This document shows, piece by piece, positions 26,419 to 34,235 of a DNA stretch of 64,000 nucleotides; position 1 is the stretch's first letter, and each line of letters starts with the position of its first letter. Location of the stretch: NCBI GenBank assembly GCA_942490985.1, contig CALNYW010000005.1, positions 186,001 to 250,000 of the forward strand, given 5' to 3'. The position numbers were made by a program, and so were the translations under genes. The notes below the pieces were generated by a model, which saw only the letters and a list, made by a program, of their open reading frames with translations, was not told the DNA's origin and did no database searches. This DNA is from Thiosocius sp942490985. GTDB taxonomy: Bacteria; Pseudomonadota; Gammaproteobacteria; Chromatiales; Chromatiaceae.

Positions 26419-28008
26419 ATGCTTACCACCGCCAATATCACCATGCAGTTTGGTGCTGCGCCCCTGTTCGAGGATGTCTCGGTCAAGTTTACCGACGGCA
26501 ATCGCTACGGCCTGATCGGCGCCAATGGTTGCGGCAAATCGACGTTCATGAAGATCCTTGGCGGCGATCTCGAACCCTCCTCAGGTAATGTGTCCAAGGA
26601 CCCGAACCAGCGCATCGGCAAGCTGAAGCAGGATCAATTCGCCTACGAAGATTCCGCGGTCATCGACACGGTCATCATGGGCCACAAGGAACTCTGGGCG
26701 ACCAAGTCGGAGCGTGACGCGATCTACGCCAAGCCGGAGATGAGCGAAGAAGACGGCATGCGCGCCGCGCATCTGGAGGCGCATTTCGCCGAGATGGACG
26801 GCTACACTGCCGAGGCCCGGGCCGGCGAATTGCTGCTCGGCGTCGGCATCCCGGTTGAACAACATTTCGGTCCGATGAGCGAGGTCGCACCTGGCTGGAA
26901 GCTGCGCGTGCTGCTTGCGCAGGTGCTGTTTTCGGATCCTGACATCATGTTGCTCGATGAGCCGACCAACAACCTCGACATCAATGCCATTCGCTGGCTG
27001 GAAGGCATCCTCAACGAGCGCAACTGCACCATGATCATCATTTCGCACGACCGCCACTTCCTGAACAGTGTCTGCAGCCATATGGCCGACCTGGACTACG
27101 GCGAGGTACGCATCTACCCCGGCTCCTATGATCAATACATGACCGCTGCGACCCAGGCCGCAGAACGACTGCAGACAGACAATGCGAAGAAGAAGGCCAA
27201 GATCGCCGAGCTAAATGCTTTTGTCAGTCGCTTCTCTGCCAATGCGTCCAAGTCCAAGCAGGCCACCTCGCGCGCCCGGCAGATCGACAAGATCGAGCTC
27301 ACCGAGATCAAGCCGTCTAGCCGACGAAATCCTTTCATTCGATTCAACCAGGAGAAGAAACTGCACCGCCTGGCATTGGAGGTGAAGGGTCTTTGCAAAC
27401 ACTACGGCGAGGAGTTGTTCTCGGGGCTCGACCTGACCATCGAAGTCGGCGAGCGCGTCGCCATCATTGGCCCGAACGGTATTGGCAAATCTACCCTGTT
27501 GAAGTGCCTGGTCGGCGAGGCGACGCCCTCTGCCGGCACCATCAAATGGTCGGAGAATGCGCAGCTTGGTTACTACGCCCAGGACCATGCACGTGATTTC
27601 GCCGGTGGCGAAGCCCTATTCGAATGGATGCAGCAATGGGGTGCACCGAGCGATGATGAACAGGTTATCCGCGGCATCCTCGGTCGCCTGCTGTTCTCGC
27701 AGAACGAGATCGAGAAATCGGTCAGCGTGATCTCCGGCGGTGAACAGGGCCGCATGCTGTTCGGCAAACTGATGCTTCAACAGCCCAATATCATGTTGAT
27801 GGACGAGCCGACCAACCATCTCGACATGGAATCAATAGAATCGTTGAACCTGGCGCTGGAAAACTATCCGGGCACGCTGCTATTCGTCAGCCATGACCGG
27901 GAGTTTGTTTCCTCGCTGGCCACGCGTATTCTCGAACTGACGCCAACCGGAATCGTTGACTTCCGTGGCAGCTATGAAGACTACCTGCGCAAACAAGAGG
28001 CCGCATAA
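26419..28008 (+). CDS. ybiT: ABC-F family ribosome-associated ATPase YbiT
   Basis: 529 residues, the usual length, and nearly collinear with E. coli YbiT throughout (NITMQFGAAPLFEDVSVKF, IGANGCGKST, MGHKELW, RAGELLLGVGIPVEQH). Two ATPase domains are present with Walker A GANGCGKST and GPNGIGKST, signatures EVAPGWKLR-type in domain 1 and VISGGEQGRM in domain 2, and Walker B DIMLLDEPTNNLD and NIMLMDEPTNHLD. The linker (SKQATSRARQIDKIELTEIKPSSR) is the ABC-F tRNA-interaction motif region. There is no membrane domain; family members act on translating ribosomes. The RRM gene follows 4 bp later. Confidence 0.96.
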   Translation: MLTTANITMQFGAAPLFEDVSVKFTDGNRYGLIGANGCGKSTFMKILGGDLEPSSGNVSKDPNQRIGKLKQDQFAYEDSAVIDTVIMGHKELWATKSERDAIYAKPEMSEEDGMRAAHLEAHFAEMDGYTAEARAGELLLGVGIPVEQHFGPMSEVAPGWKLRVLLAQVLFSDPDIMLLDEPTNNLDINAIRWLEGILNERNCTMIIISHDRHFLNSVCSHMADLDYGEVRIYPGSYDQYMTAATQAAERLQTDNAKKKAKIAELNAFVSRFSANASKSKQATSRARQIDKIELTEIKPSSRRNPFIRFNQEKKLHRLALEVKGLCKHYGEELFSGLDLTIEVGERVAIIGPNGIGKSTLLKCLVGEATPSAGTIKWSENAQLGYYAQDHARDFAGGEALFEWMQQWGAPSDDEQVIRGILGRLLFSQNEIEKSVSVISGGEQGRMLFGKLMLQQPNIMLMDEPTNHLDMESIESLNLALENYPGTLLFVSHDREFVSSLATRILELTPTGIVDFRGSYEDYLRKQEAA

Positions 28009-28012
28009 GCCG

Positions 28013-28276
28013 ATGAAACTTCTGGTCCGCAATCTGGCCCGCAACACCAGCGAAGCCGCACTGCTGGGGATGTTCGAAGCGCTCGGCACGGTCCAGTCGT
28101 GCACGCTGGTGATGGATCAAAAAGCCGGCACCTCGAAGGGCTTTGGCTTTGTCGAGATGCCGCGCGAGGGCGAGGCCAAGGCGGCGATGAAAACGCTCAA
28201 CGGCAAATCCGTCGACGGACAGATCATCCGGGTCAAAAAAGCTGGGCCGAAGACGGTATCGGCAAATCGCAAGTGA
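28013..28276 (+). CDS. RRM-type RNA-binding protein
   Basis: 87 residues from the ATG at 28013. A single RNA-recognition motif fills the protein: RNP2 as LLVRNL at residues 3-8 and RNP1 as KGFGFVEM near residues 43-50. Small single-RRM proteins like this are common in proteobacteria and cyanobacteria. It sits 4 bp after ybiT and its TGA overlaps the GTG start of the next gene, so the three are probably one operon connected with RNA or translation. Confidence 0.92.
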   Translation: MKLLVRNLARNTSEAALLGMFEALGTVQSCTLVMDQKAGTSKGFGFVEMPREGEAKAAMKTLNGKSVDGQIIRVKKAGPKTVSANRK

Positions 28277-28515
28277 CCAACGAATCCGGAGCCGGAGACC
28301 CGCTGCACGGCATCACACTGAAAGCGTTGCTGACAGAATTGGTGGAGATCTATGGCTGGGAGGAACTTGCCCGCCGGATCAGGATCAAGTGCTTCGCCAA
28401 AGACCCCAGCATCAACTCCAGCCTGAAGTTACTGCGCAAGACACCCTGGGCACGTAAAAAGGTCGAGATGCTCTATCTCCAGGCCAAGCATCCCAACAGC
28501 GATATCTGGGGCTGA
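28273..28515 (+). CDS. VF530-like DNA-binding protein (DUF2132)
   Basis: 80 residues if translation starts at the GTG at 28273, which overlaps the stop of the RRM gene (GTGA). No in-frame ATG is available before the conserved region. The core DPLHGITLKALLTELVEIYGW, RIRIKCFAKDPSINSSLKLLRKTPWAR and KVEMLYL is the VF530/DUF2132 family signature. Family proteins are small and have a reported DNA-binding fold. The length is complete. Confidence 0.88.
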   Translation: MTNESGAGDPLHGITLKALLTELVEIYGWEELARRIRIKCFAKDPSINSSLKLLRKTPWARKKVEMLYLQAKHPNSDIWG

Positions 28516-28560
28516 AATGCGCCGCCCCAAGCCTATTCTTTGAGCGTAGGAGGTGTAGGG

Positions 28561-28682
28561 GTTCGATGGTGTCGGTCACCGAGATAGTCGGTATTTTTGC
28601 CTCCCTAACCGAGGTGTTCAGGGTTCCTTGCTGAACACTTGGCATCAGCGGGGAGCGCCGAGCGATAAGTACAATCATCGAA
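28561..28682. repeat. Nested inverted-repeat element between genes
   Basis: GTTCGATG at 28561-28568 is matched by CATCGAAC at 28675-28682. Inside, GTGTTCAG and CTGAACAC flank a 9-base loop near 28614-28638. The 122-bp block has no coding feature. It could be a small mobile or REP-type element, or a structured RNA. I found no second copy here. Confidence 0.4.
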
Positions 28683-28761
28683 CGCCAACAACCTTTCTAC
28701 CGATGGCATACCCGTTGAAACTTTACTCGGCATCTTGCTCGGTCAACATACAATTGCGCGT

Positions 28762-28779
28762 GTAGCACGCATGTGCTAC
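28762..28779 (+). promoter_or_regulatory. Operator-like palindrome of the RHH/ParE pair
   Basis: GTAGCAC-gcat-GTGCTAC, seven-base perfect arms, lies 36 bp before the antitoxin start, and an AGGAG-like site (CAGGAG) lies just before the ATG. Ribbon-helix-helix antitoxins normally bind such palindromes to repress their own operon. Binding here is inferred. Confidence 0.6.
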
Positions 28780-28814
28780 TTTCGTTGTAGGTAAGCGCAA
28801 CAGGAGAATGCTCG

Positions 28815-29099
28815 ATGTCGACTACCACTATCCGTTTACCAAATGACCTCAAGAAACGTATTGCCCAAGCCGCCGAGAGGGCTGGCACGAGTTCTCATGC
28901 CTTCATTATCGAAGCGATAGCAGACAGCGTAGAGGCCACCGAGCGCCGTAACGACTTTTACGATGTTGCCAACAGCCGATACACCGATATCGTGGCTACT
29001 GGTAAGACGATTCCATGGGAAGAAATGCGTACTTACCTATTGGATCGTGTAGCTGGTAAGAAAGCGAGTCGACCCCGACCAAAAAAGTTGGCTCGCTGA
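28815..29099 (+). CDS. Ribbon-helix-helix antitoxin
   Basis: 94 residues. The N-terminal MSTTTIRLPNDLKKRIAQAAERAGTSSHAFIIEAI is a ribbon-helix-helix DNA-binding motif of the CopG/ParD type. The C-terminal part, with the basic tail KASRPRPKKLAR, should bind the toxin. The toxin gene starts 13 bp downstream. A palindromic operator candidate precedes the gene. Confidence 0.85.
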   Translation: MSTTTIRLPNDLKKRIAQAAERAGTSSHAFIIEAIADSVEATERRNDFYDVANSRYTDIVATGKTIPWEEMRTYLLDRVAGKKASRPRPKKLAR

Positions 29100-29111
29100 A
29101 CAACCTCAGGC

Positions 29112-29408
29112 ATGTCGCGCATTGAAGTCGCTCCCAAGGTTCGCGAAGATGTGGATCGAATTCTCGAACATTTGAAAAAGTTCGAGGTTGAAGAACCGTC
29201 TGCTCGCATTGACGATATAGTCCAAGGCATATCGGTTCTCGAGCATAATCCACTGATTGGCCGCCTGGTACGGAATGACCTGAGAGAACTAATAATCGGT
29301 CGAGGCGCGCATGGATACGTCGCGCTCTATCAGTATGTAGTCAAAGTCGACACAGTGTTCTTGCTGGCGATTAGAAATCAGCGGGAGGCTGGCTATCGAA
29401 AACTTTGA
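29112..29408 (+). CDS. RelE/ParE-type toxin
   Basis: 98 residues. VAPKVREDVDRILEHLKKF, ISVLEHNPLIGRLVRNDLREL and YVALYQYVVKVDTVFLLAIRNQREAGY follow the ParE/RelE toxin pattern (alpha hairpin, N-P-x-x-G-R turn, then terminal strands with an R-x-Q-R-E-A-G-Y end). ParE toxins poison DNA gyrase and RelE toxins cleave mRNA; the sequence alone does not settle which. It is paired with the RHH antitoxin upstream. Confidence 0.87.
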   Translation: MSRIEVAPKVREDVDRILEHLKKFEVEEPSARIDDIVQGISVLEHNPLIGRLVRNDLRELIIGRGAHGYVALYQYVVKVDTVFLLAIRNQREAGYRKL

Positions 29409-29468
29409 CTACCGGTTAGCCCGGTATTCATACGGGTTGCTCCGATGGACATAGTTCGAATCTTTTCA

Positions 29469-29632
29469 TCCGCCGCGAGAATCGAAGCGACCCACTCTCG
29501 CCTCCCACGCGCACCTTACTGCCCGCTCTTCGTGGGCATTCCCAACCCACTGCCTCATAGTCGGCTTCGGCTGAAATCTTTCAGAAACACCAGGACAACC
29601 ACTTGAGCCACCGTCTCAAGAAAAGGTTCGCC
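29469..29632 (+). repeat. Family D intergenic repeat, copy 2
   Basis: Begins CCGCCGCGAGAATCGAAGCG, contains GTGGGCATTCCCAACCCACT and TTGAGCCACCGTCTCAAGAA AAGGTTCG blocks, then diverges. It lies between the convergent toxin and EamA genes. It is shorter than copy 1, lacking the GTGTTGCCCGGCGTGG block. Confidence 0.72.
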
Positions 29633-29694
29633 CTCACCGGCTTCAAATCGATGCAATGGGAGCAGATGAGAAAGTCGTTAAGGGGGTCGGTGGA

Positions 29695-30564
29695 TTAGCG
29701 CCTGACCACTTGGGCAACACCTGTCACAGCCACCAGCATGCCGGCCATGGCGAGCAGGCCCAGATTTTCGTCGAACAGCAGAAAGCCGAGAACAGCGGTC
29801 AATGGTGGCGTCAGGTAGAAGAGACTGGTAACGCGGGCTGCCGAGCCGTGTTTGATCAATACCATTAGCAACATCACTGCCCCGATGGAGAGCACGAGGA
29901 TCAGCCAGCCGAGGGCGAACAGGAATTCGCCGGTCCAATGGATCTCGCGGGTTTCGAATAGCAAAGAGCCCAGGCTCATCACGGTCGCGGCCGATAGGTA
30001 CTGAATGGTGGTGCCGCTGATCAGATCCATGTCCGTGCAGTAACGCTTCTGATACACGGTGGCGGTGGTGATTCCGATCAAGGCGGTGAGAATGGCGGCA
30101 ATGGCGAGGAATGACAGATCACTGCCGTCACCGGTTCTGTCCAGCAGCGTCATGGCAGCGCCGACAAAGCCCAGTAACAGGCCGGACCATTGCCTCAGGG
30201 ATACGGATTCACGCAGCGCAATCTGCGCCAGGATGGCGGTCAGAATCGGCTGCAGGCCCACGATTAAGGCCGCAATTCCTGTCGGCATGCCCAGTTCGAT
30301 GGCGTAGAACACGCCACCCAGGTAGCAGGCATGCAAAAGGAAGCCGACCAAAGCAATATGGCCGGTGTCCATCCAACGCGCCGGCCAGCGAGATCTGAGC
30401 ACAAGACCGACCACTCCCAGCAGGGCGGCGGTGATGGCAAGACGAATGCCAAGGAAGGTGAAGGGTTCCGAATAGGGCAGCCCGAGGCGCGCACCGATGA
30501 ACCCCGTGCTCCATAGCATCACGAAGGTGGTCGGAATCAGTATCTGCGCAGTGCGGGTCTGCAT
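29695..30564 (-). CDS. DMT-superfamily EamA transporter
   Basis: The start is placed at the ATG ending at 30564 (MQTRTAQILIPTTFVMLWST), giving 289 residues; an in-frame ATG 11 codons earlier is less likely. Ten hydrophobic helices form two EamA repeats, the second starting near LSFLAIAAILTALIGITTATVYQKRY. Typical features include TTFVMLWSTGFIGAR in helix 1 and ALIVGLQPILTAILAQIALRE at the end of repeat one. Members export metabolites or amino acids across the inner membrane; the substrate is unknown. It is monocistronic. Confidence 0.92.
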   Translation of the reverse strand: MQTRTAQILIPTTFVMLWSTGFIGARLGLPYSEPFTFLGIRLAITAALLGVVGLVLRSRWPARWMDTGHIALVGFLLHACYLGGVFYAIELGMPTGIAALIVGLQPILTAILAQIALRESVSLRQWSGLLLGFVGAAMTLLDRTGDGSDLSFLAIAAILTALIGITTATVYQKRYCTDMDLISGTTIQYLSAATVMSLGSLLFETREIHWTGEFLFALGWLILVLSIGAVMLLMVLIKHGSAARVTSLFYLTPPLTAVLGFLLFDENLGLLAMAGMLVAVTGVAQVVRR

Positions 30565-30739
30565 AGCATGCCGAAAGTGAGAAAAACAGGACACCACCTT
30601 GCTTCAACGTTCGTCGATTCACCAGCTGTGATTTGATTGTCGGCAAGCACTTGCACTGAGCCGGCCTACGCGAAGTGTCGATTGGGGTTGGCAATGCGAC
30701 CGAAGCGAACCTCACGGCACGCCAACGGTCTCGCATCAA

Positions 30740-31769
30740 TTAGCCGGGTTCGTCCTGGAGGCGGGTTTTCAGCCCGACCCGTGTGACGCGATTGCCATTC
30801 ACTTCACGCACGACGAACTCGACGCCGCCGAGTCGAATCCTGTCACCAACGACTGGCCGGGGATAGCGACGCAACAGGAACTCCCCGACACTGAGGTTTG
30901 CATCCGCGGGATCTATGCCGAATCGATAAGCGTCATCCAAAGCCCGCAGCGTCGCATCGGGTCGGATAAAGAAATCACCGAAGAACGCGCGTTCGCCCAA
31001 ACGCAGTGGATCGCGTTCTGCGAGGATCCGCCTGTCAAGTTGTCGCATCTCTATGGACCGCGCAAGAAGTTAGATCTGGTCGCCCTCCACCAATCCTGCA
31101 ACTTCTTCGATCTTTATCGTCTGCCCTTGCCGGATGACCGGAAGTGCGCGCACGTCACCAGGCCAATCCACTAGAGCGGCGCAGGCACCGAGCAGGGGGC
31201 TGTCCCGATCGATCCGGTAACCAACAAGTTCAATCTCTTCTTGGCCTGGCATGCCGAGTTCCACGCGCTGCATCCGACCTGTACGCGAAGGTACTTCCAG
31301 CTTCGTCCACCGCGCGAGCGGTGACACGGTCCAACCCTGTAACAGAAGGCTTACCAGCACCACAAAGAAAGCCACGTTGAAGTAGATTTGCCAGTTCTCA
31401 AATCCCGCAATCCAAGGGAACATCGCCAGGATGATCGGGACGGCGCCACGCAGACCGACCCAAGAGATGAATGCCTGTTCGCGCCATGCGAAGCGGAACG
31501 GTGCAAGGCAGGCGATGACCGCGAACGGCCGGGCAACGGGGATCAGGGCAAGCCCGATCAACAGGGCGCCAAGCGCATGCGGAAGAAGATTGGTGGGCGC
31601 CACCAGCAGGCCGAGAACCAGGAACATGCTGATCTGGCTGAGCCATGCGGCGCCGTCGACGAAGCGTTGAATGTTGTAGAGGCCGCGGGACACGCGTCTG
31701 GCCATCGTCAACCCGGCCACGTAAACGGCAAGGAAGCCGCTGGTATCCAGCAGTGCTGCGATGCCAAAA
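30740..31769 (-). pseudogene. nhaP2: Decayed NhaP2/CvrA-type potassium/proton antiporter
   Basis: The minus-strand sequence from FGIAALLDTSGFLAVYVAGL to the end matches the second half of NhaP2: a QISMFLVLGLLV helix, SWVGLRGAVPIILAMFPW, then the cytoplasmic TrkA-C-like and C-terminal regions (FFGDFFIRPDATLRALDDAY, SVGEFLLRRYPRPVVGDRI). Two lesions are visible. The first half is missing, the coding sequence being cut at about 31769 where a family D repeat begins. A TAA at 31070-31072 replaces a sense codon in EGDQI-x-LLARSIEM, with the frame intact on both sides. It is therefore a pseudogene. Confidence 0.88.
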
Positions 31770-31920
31770 CACCTGACCGACTGATCCCCGTGTGCATCCT
31801 CAGCTCACTCCGTCATACTCGCCTGAGTTCCTTCGCAAACACCAGGCTAATCCCTTGAGCCACCGTCCCAGGAAAAGGTTCGGCCAGAAGTGTTGCCCGG
31901 CGTGGTTTGACTGCGTTTTT
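31770..31920 (+). repeat. Family D intergenic repeat, copy 3, abutting nhaP2 remnant
   Basis: Starts at CACCTGACCGACTGATCCCC, missing about the first 50 bases seen in other copies, and continues TTGAGCCACCGTCCCAGGAA AAGGTTCGGCCAGAAGTGTT GCCCGGCGTGG. Its left edge coincides with the break in the antiporter gene, so the repeat marks a deletion or insertion junction. Confidence 0.78.
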
Positions 31921-32033
31921 TATGACATACGAAGAGTGGGAATGAGGTCTGCCAGCGATTTCGCCGCCAGTCTATTCTTTAAGCGCACCTCTTGTAGCGT
32001 CCCTTTCTCCAATCAATAGAAGGCTTAAATGTC

Positions 32034-33026
32034 ATGAACACTACAGCGGATAACGCGCGACTGGTCACCCTGCACAATGGCGTCAGCATGCCCACTCTGG
32101 CCTTTGGCTGTGCCTTCGGTGATTGGGTGGGCGCCAATGAGTTCCAGGGTTTTCAGCCCGAACAGGCCTGGCGGGCCGTTTCGCTGGCACTCGATAATGG
32201 CTACCGAGCCTTCGATGGCGCACGGGTATACGGTACCGAACGTATTGTCGGGACGCTACTCGGCCAGCGCTTCAGCAGCGGCGAACTGACTCGCGACGAC
32301 CTTTTTATCACCACCAAGCTCGCGCACCCGGCAGCGCCACCGCATATCAACATTTCGCACCGCCGAACCTGGGACTTCGACAAGGTCGACGATATCGCAC
32401 AGAAGGTCCGTGACGACATGGTCGACACCCTCGACGACCTCGGCCTCGGCTATGCGGACCTGCTACTGATGCACTGGCCCGGAGGCTTTGGGCAACCGAG
32501 CAGTGCAGACCCCAACTTCCCGCGCAAGGCTCGCGCCACCATCTGGCGCACCTTCTGCGAGATCGCCGATAAAGGCGCCGCACGCGCCATCGGCGTGTCT
32601 AACTTCACAATCGCTCACCTGCGTCAGCTCATGGAAGATATCCCGGAGCCGGAACGTCGTCCCACCGTTAACCAGATCGAGATCCATCCATACTGCCGTG
32701 ATCCTGAGCTGGAGTCCTTCTGCAACGAACACGGTATCGTCGTGACTGCTTACGCGCCCTTTGCGAGCGGCGCCTTCGGCATGCTGAACGACCCGCTACT
32801 GCGAACCATCGCCACACAGCATGGCAAGACCCCGGGGCAGATAGTACTGCGCTGGCATGTGCAGAGCGGTCGAACCGCACTACCAAAGACTTCGAAAGAG
32901 AAGCGCATGGCCGAGAACCGTGACATCTACGACTTTGAACTCAGCAATGATGAAATGCAGAGTATCGACGCTCTGGGTGCCGAAGGCGCGCGCCGCACCT
33001 GCCCAGATCCATCGACTATTGCATAA
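32034..33026 (+). CDS. Aldo/keto reductase
   Basis: 330 residues. The catalytic tetrad is visible: Asp and Tyr in YRAFDGARVYG, Lys in LFITTKLAH and His in LLLMHWPGGF. NADPH-binding features near the C-terminus (ALPKTSKEKRMAEN) fit the family's P-K-S/T-...-R-.-.-E-N motif. Other hallmarks are AIGVSNF and VNQIEIHPYC. The enzyme reduces an aldehyde or ketone in the cytoplasm; the substrate is unknown. The start is the ATG at 32034 after a TTAAATGTC leader. It is convergent with the SGNH hydrolase gene. Confidence 0.93.
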   Translation: MNTTADNARLVTLHNGVSMPTLAFGCAFGDWVGANEFQGFQPEQAWRAVSLALDNGYRAFDGARVYGTERIVGTLLGQRFSSGELTRDDLFITTKLAHPAAPPHINISHRRTWDFDKVDDIAQKVRDDMVDTLDDLGLGYADLLLMHWPGGFGQPSSADPNFPRKARATIWRTFCEIADKGAARAIGVSNFTIAHLRQLMEDIPEPERRPTVNQIEIHPYCRDPELESFCNEHGIVVTAYAPFASGAFGMLNDPLLRTIATQHGKTPGQIVLRWHVQSGRTALPKTSKEKRMAENRDIYDFELSNDEMQSIDALGAEGARRTCPDPSTIA

Positions 33027-33072
33027 CAACAACATCGAGCTGTGCAACCTGCCGAGTGATGGGGAGGTTTCA

Positions 33073-33696
33073 TTACGCCGTCGCGTCGTGCCGATCCGGG
33101 ATGCTGGACGTCAGGGCTTCATAAACAGCCCCAGCCATCAACCGATATCCTTCTTCACTTGGATGAACACCATCATCAAGCCATTGGTTCGGACTTGATT
33201 CACTGACAGACCAATGTTCATAAATGGGCACACAAACCACGCTTAGCGTCTTGGCCACTTGGTGCATTGCCAGCCGGAAGGGCTCAAGCATGAGGTTTTC
33301 CTGTGGGGGATAAACCGGTGGTGGAGGTATCAGCAGAACAATGCCCTTTGGGCATTCCGTTTGATAGCCCTGCACTATTTGCCGTACCGCTGCCTGGAAT
33401 TCAGATGCCGAAATACCAACAAAGCAATCATTGATGCCAAATTGAACTAAAGCGATGTCAGCTGGCGGGTGCAACAAAGTCCCCCGTAGACGACGTAGAC
33501 CGTCCTGGGCGGTATCACCGCATACCCCATGATTATGCAATCGAAACAGGTGGGACGGATAACCCTTGGCCAATAGCTCCATCAGCATGTCAATGTAGCC
33601 GGCTGGCACCATGTATCCATGGCTTAAGGAATCGCCAAGCACAGAAAGGGTGATTTGATGTTGATCCTTGATGAGCGAAGCAAAAGAACTATTCAT
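33073..33696 (-). CDS. SGNH/GDSL hydrolase
   Basis: 207 residues. The four SGNH blocks are present: GDSLSHGY near residue 21 (nucleophile Ser), NHGVCGDTA (Gly), VQFGINDCFVG (Asn) and DDGVHPSEEGYRLMA (Asp-His pair). No signal peptide, so it is probably cytoplasmic. Members hydrolyse esters of lipids, sugars or acyl-CoA; the substrate is not inferable. The ATG ends at 33696. Confidence 0.93.
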   Translation of the reverse strand: MNSSFASLIKDQHQITLSVLGDSLSHGYMVPAGYIDMLMELLAKGYPSHLFRLHNHGVCGDTAQDGLRRLRGTLLHPPADIALVQFGINDCFVGISASEFQAAVRQIVQGYQTECPKGIVLLIPPPPVYPPQENLMLEPFRLAMHQVAKTLSVVCVPIYEHWSVSESSPNQWLDDGVHPSEEGYRLMAGAVYEALTSSIPDRHDATA

Positions 33697-33863
33697 TATT
33701 GTTCCAGAAAGGCGAAGGCTGTTACTGGAGGATCAAGGACTACGACCGCAACGTGGAATTTAGCTCTGCGGATCCAGCCGATTCGGCTGTAACGATCGGC
33801 GCGCTGGCAATCATGCCCATCGATGATCATTAGCCACGCGCATTCACACGAGGATCGATGGCA

Positions 33864-34022
33864 TCACAATGCACGCGTACCGCGGCACTTGGGGAAATCC
33901 GCACAGCCGCAGAAGGCTTTTCCAGCGTTTGCACCACAACGGGCCTCACGCTTCACCATTGGACCGCCACAGCCGGGACACAGAGGCATGGCCGCCGTTT
34001 CGGTCACGATCGGTTCTTGCCG
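33864..34022 (-). pseudogene. Topoisomerase-type zinc-ribbon fragment
   Basis: The minus-strand frame encodes MPLCPGCGGPMVKREARCG, then AGKAFCGCADFPKCRGTRAL and a stop. This is one four-cysteine zinc ribbon of the type found at the C-terminus of topoisomerase I and of some restriction or NERD-domain proteins. Everything upstream of about codon -10 is family A repeat sequence, so the gene body has been lost and only the tail remains. The open frame running through the repeat is accidental. Confidence 0.72.
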
Positions 34023-34172
34023 TGTTGAATTGCACTGAACATTGAACCACTTTTGCATCGAAGCTTGACCCGACGACGAAACTCCATCTATTTGAAACCT
34101 CGAAGAAATGCATGACTCGAGGTGATCCACGCAAGTATGCAAATCTGGGTCAAACGAGCACGCAATTCAACA
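34023..34172 (+). repeat. Family A intergenic element, copy 2
   Basis: 150 bp between TGTTGAATTGC and GCAATTCAACA, an 11-base perfect terminal inverted repeat. The interior shares long blocks with copies 1 and 3 (ACTTTTGCATCGAAGCTTGA CCCGAC, TTGAAACCTCGAAGAAATGC, AAATCTGGGTCA). It truncates the zinc-ribbon gene fragment on its left. Confidence 0.82.
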
Positions 34173-34235
34173 CCCGAAGTCCGATTCGGTGCAATAACCA
34201 AAGTTGCGGGTCCTTAATGGGATGCTCTGATGTGC

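Noticed and set aside
33864..34142. 92-codon frame as a complete zinc-ribbon gene
   Set aside because: The first half lies inside a family A repeat found elsewhere without this gene, so only the zinc-ribbon tail is real coding sequence.
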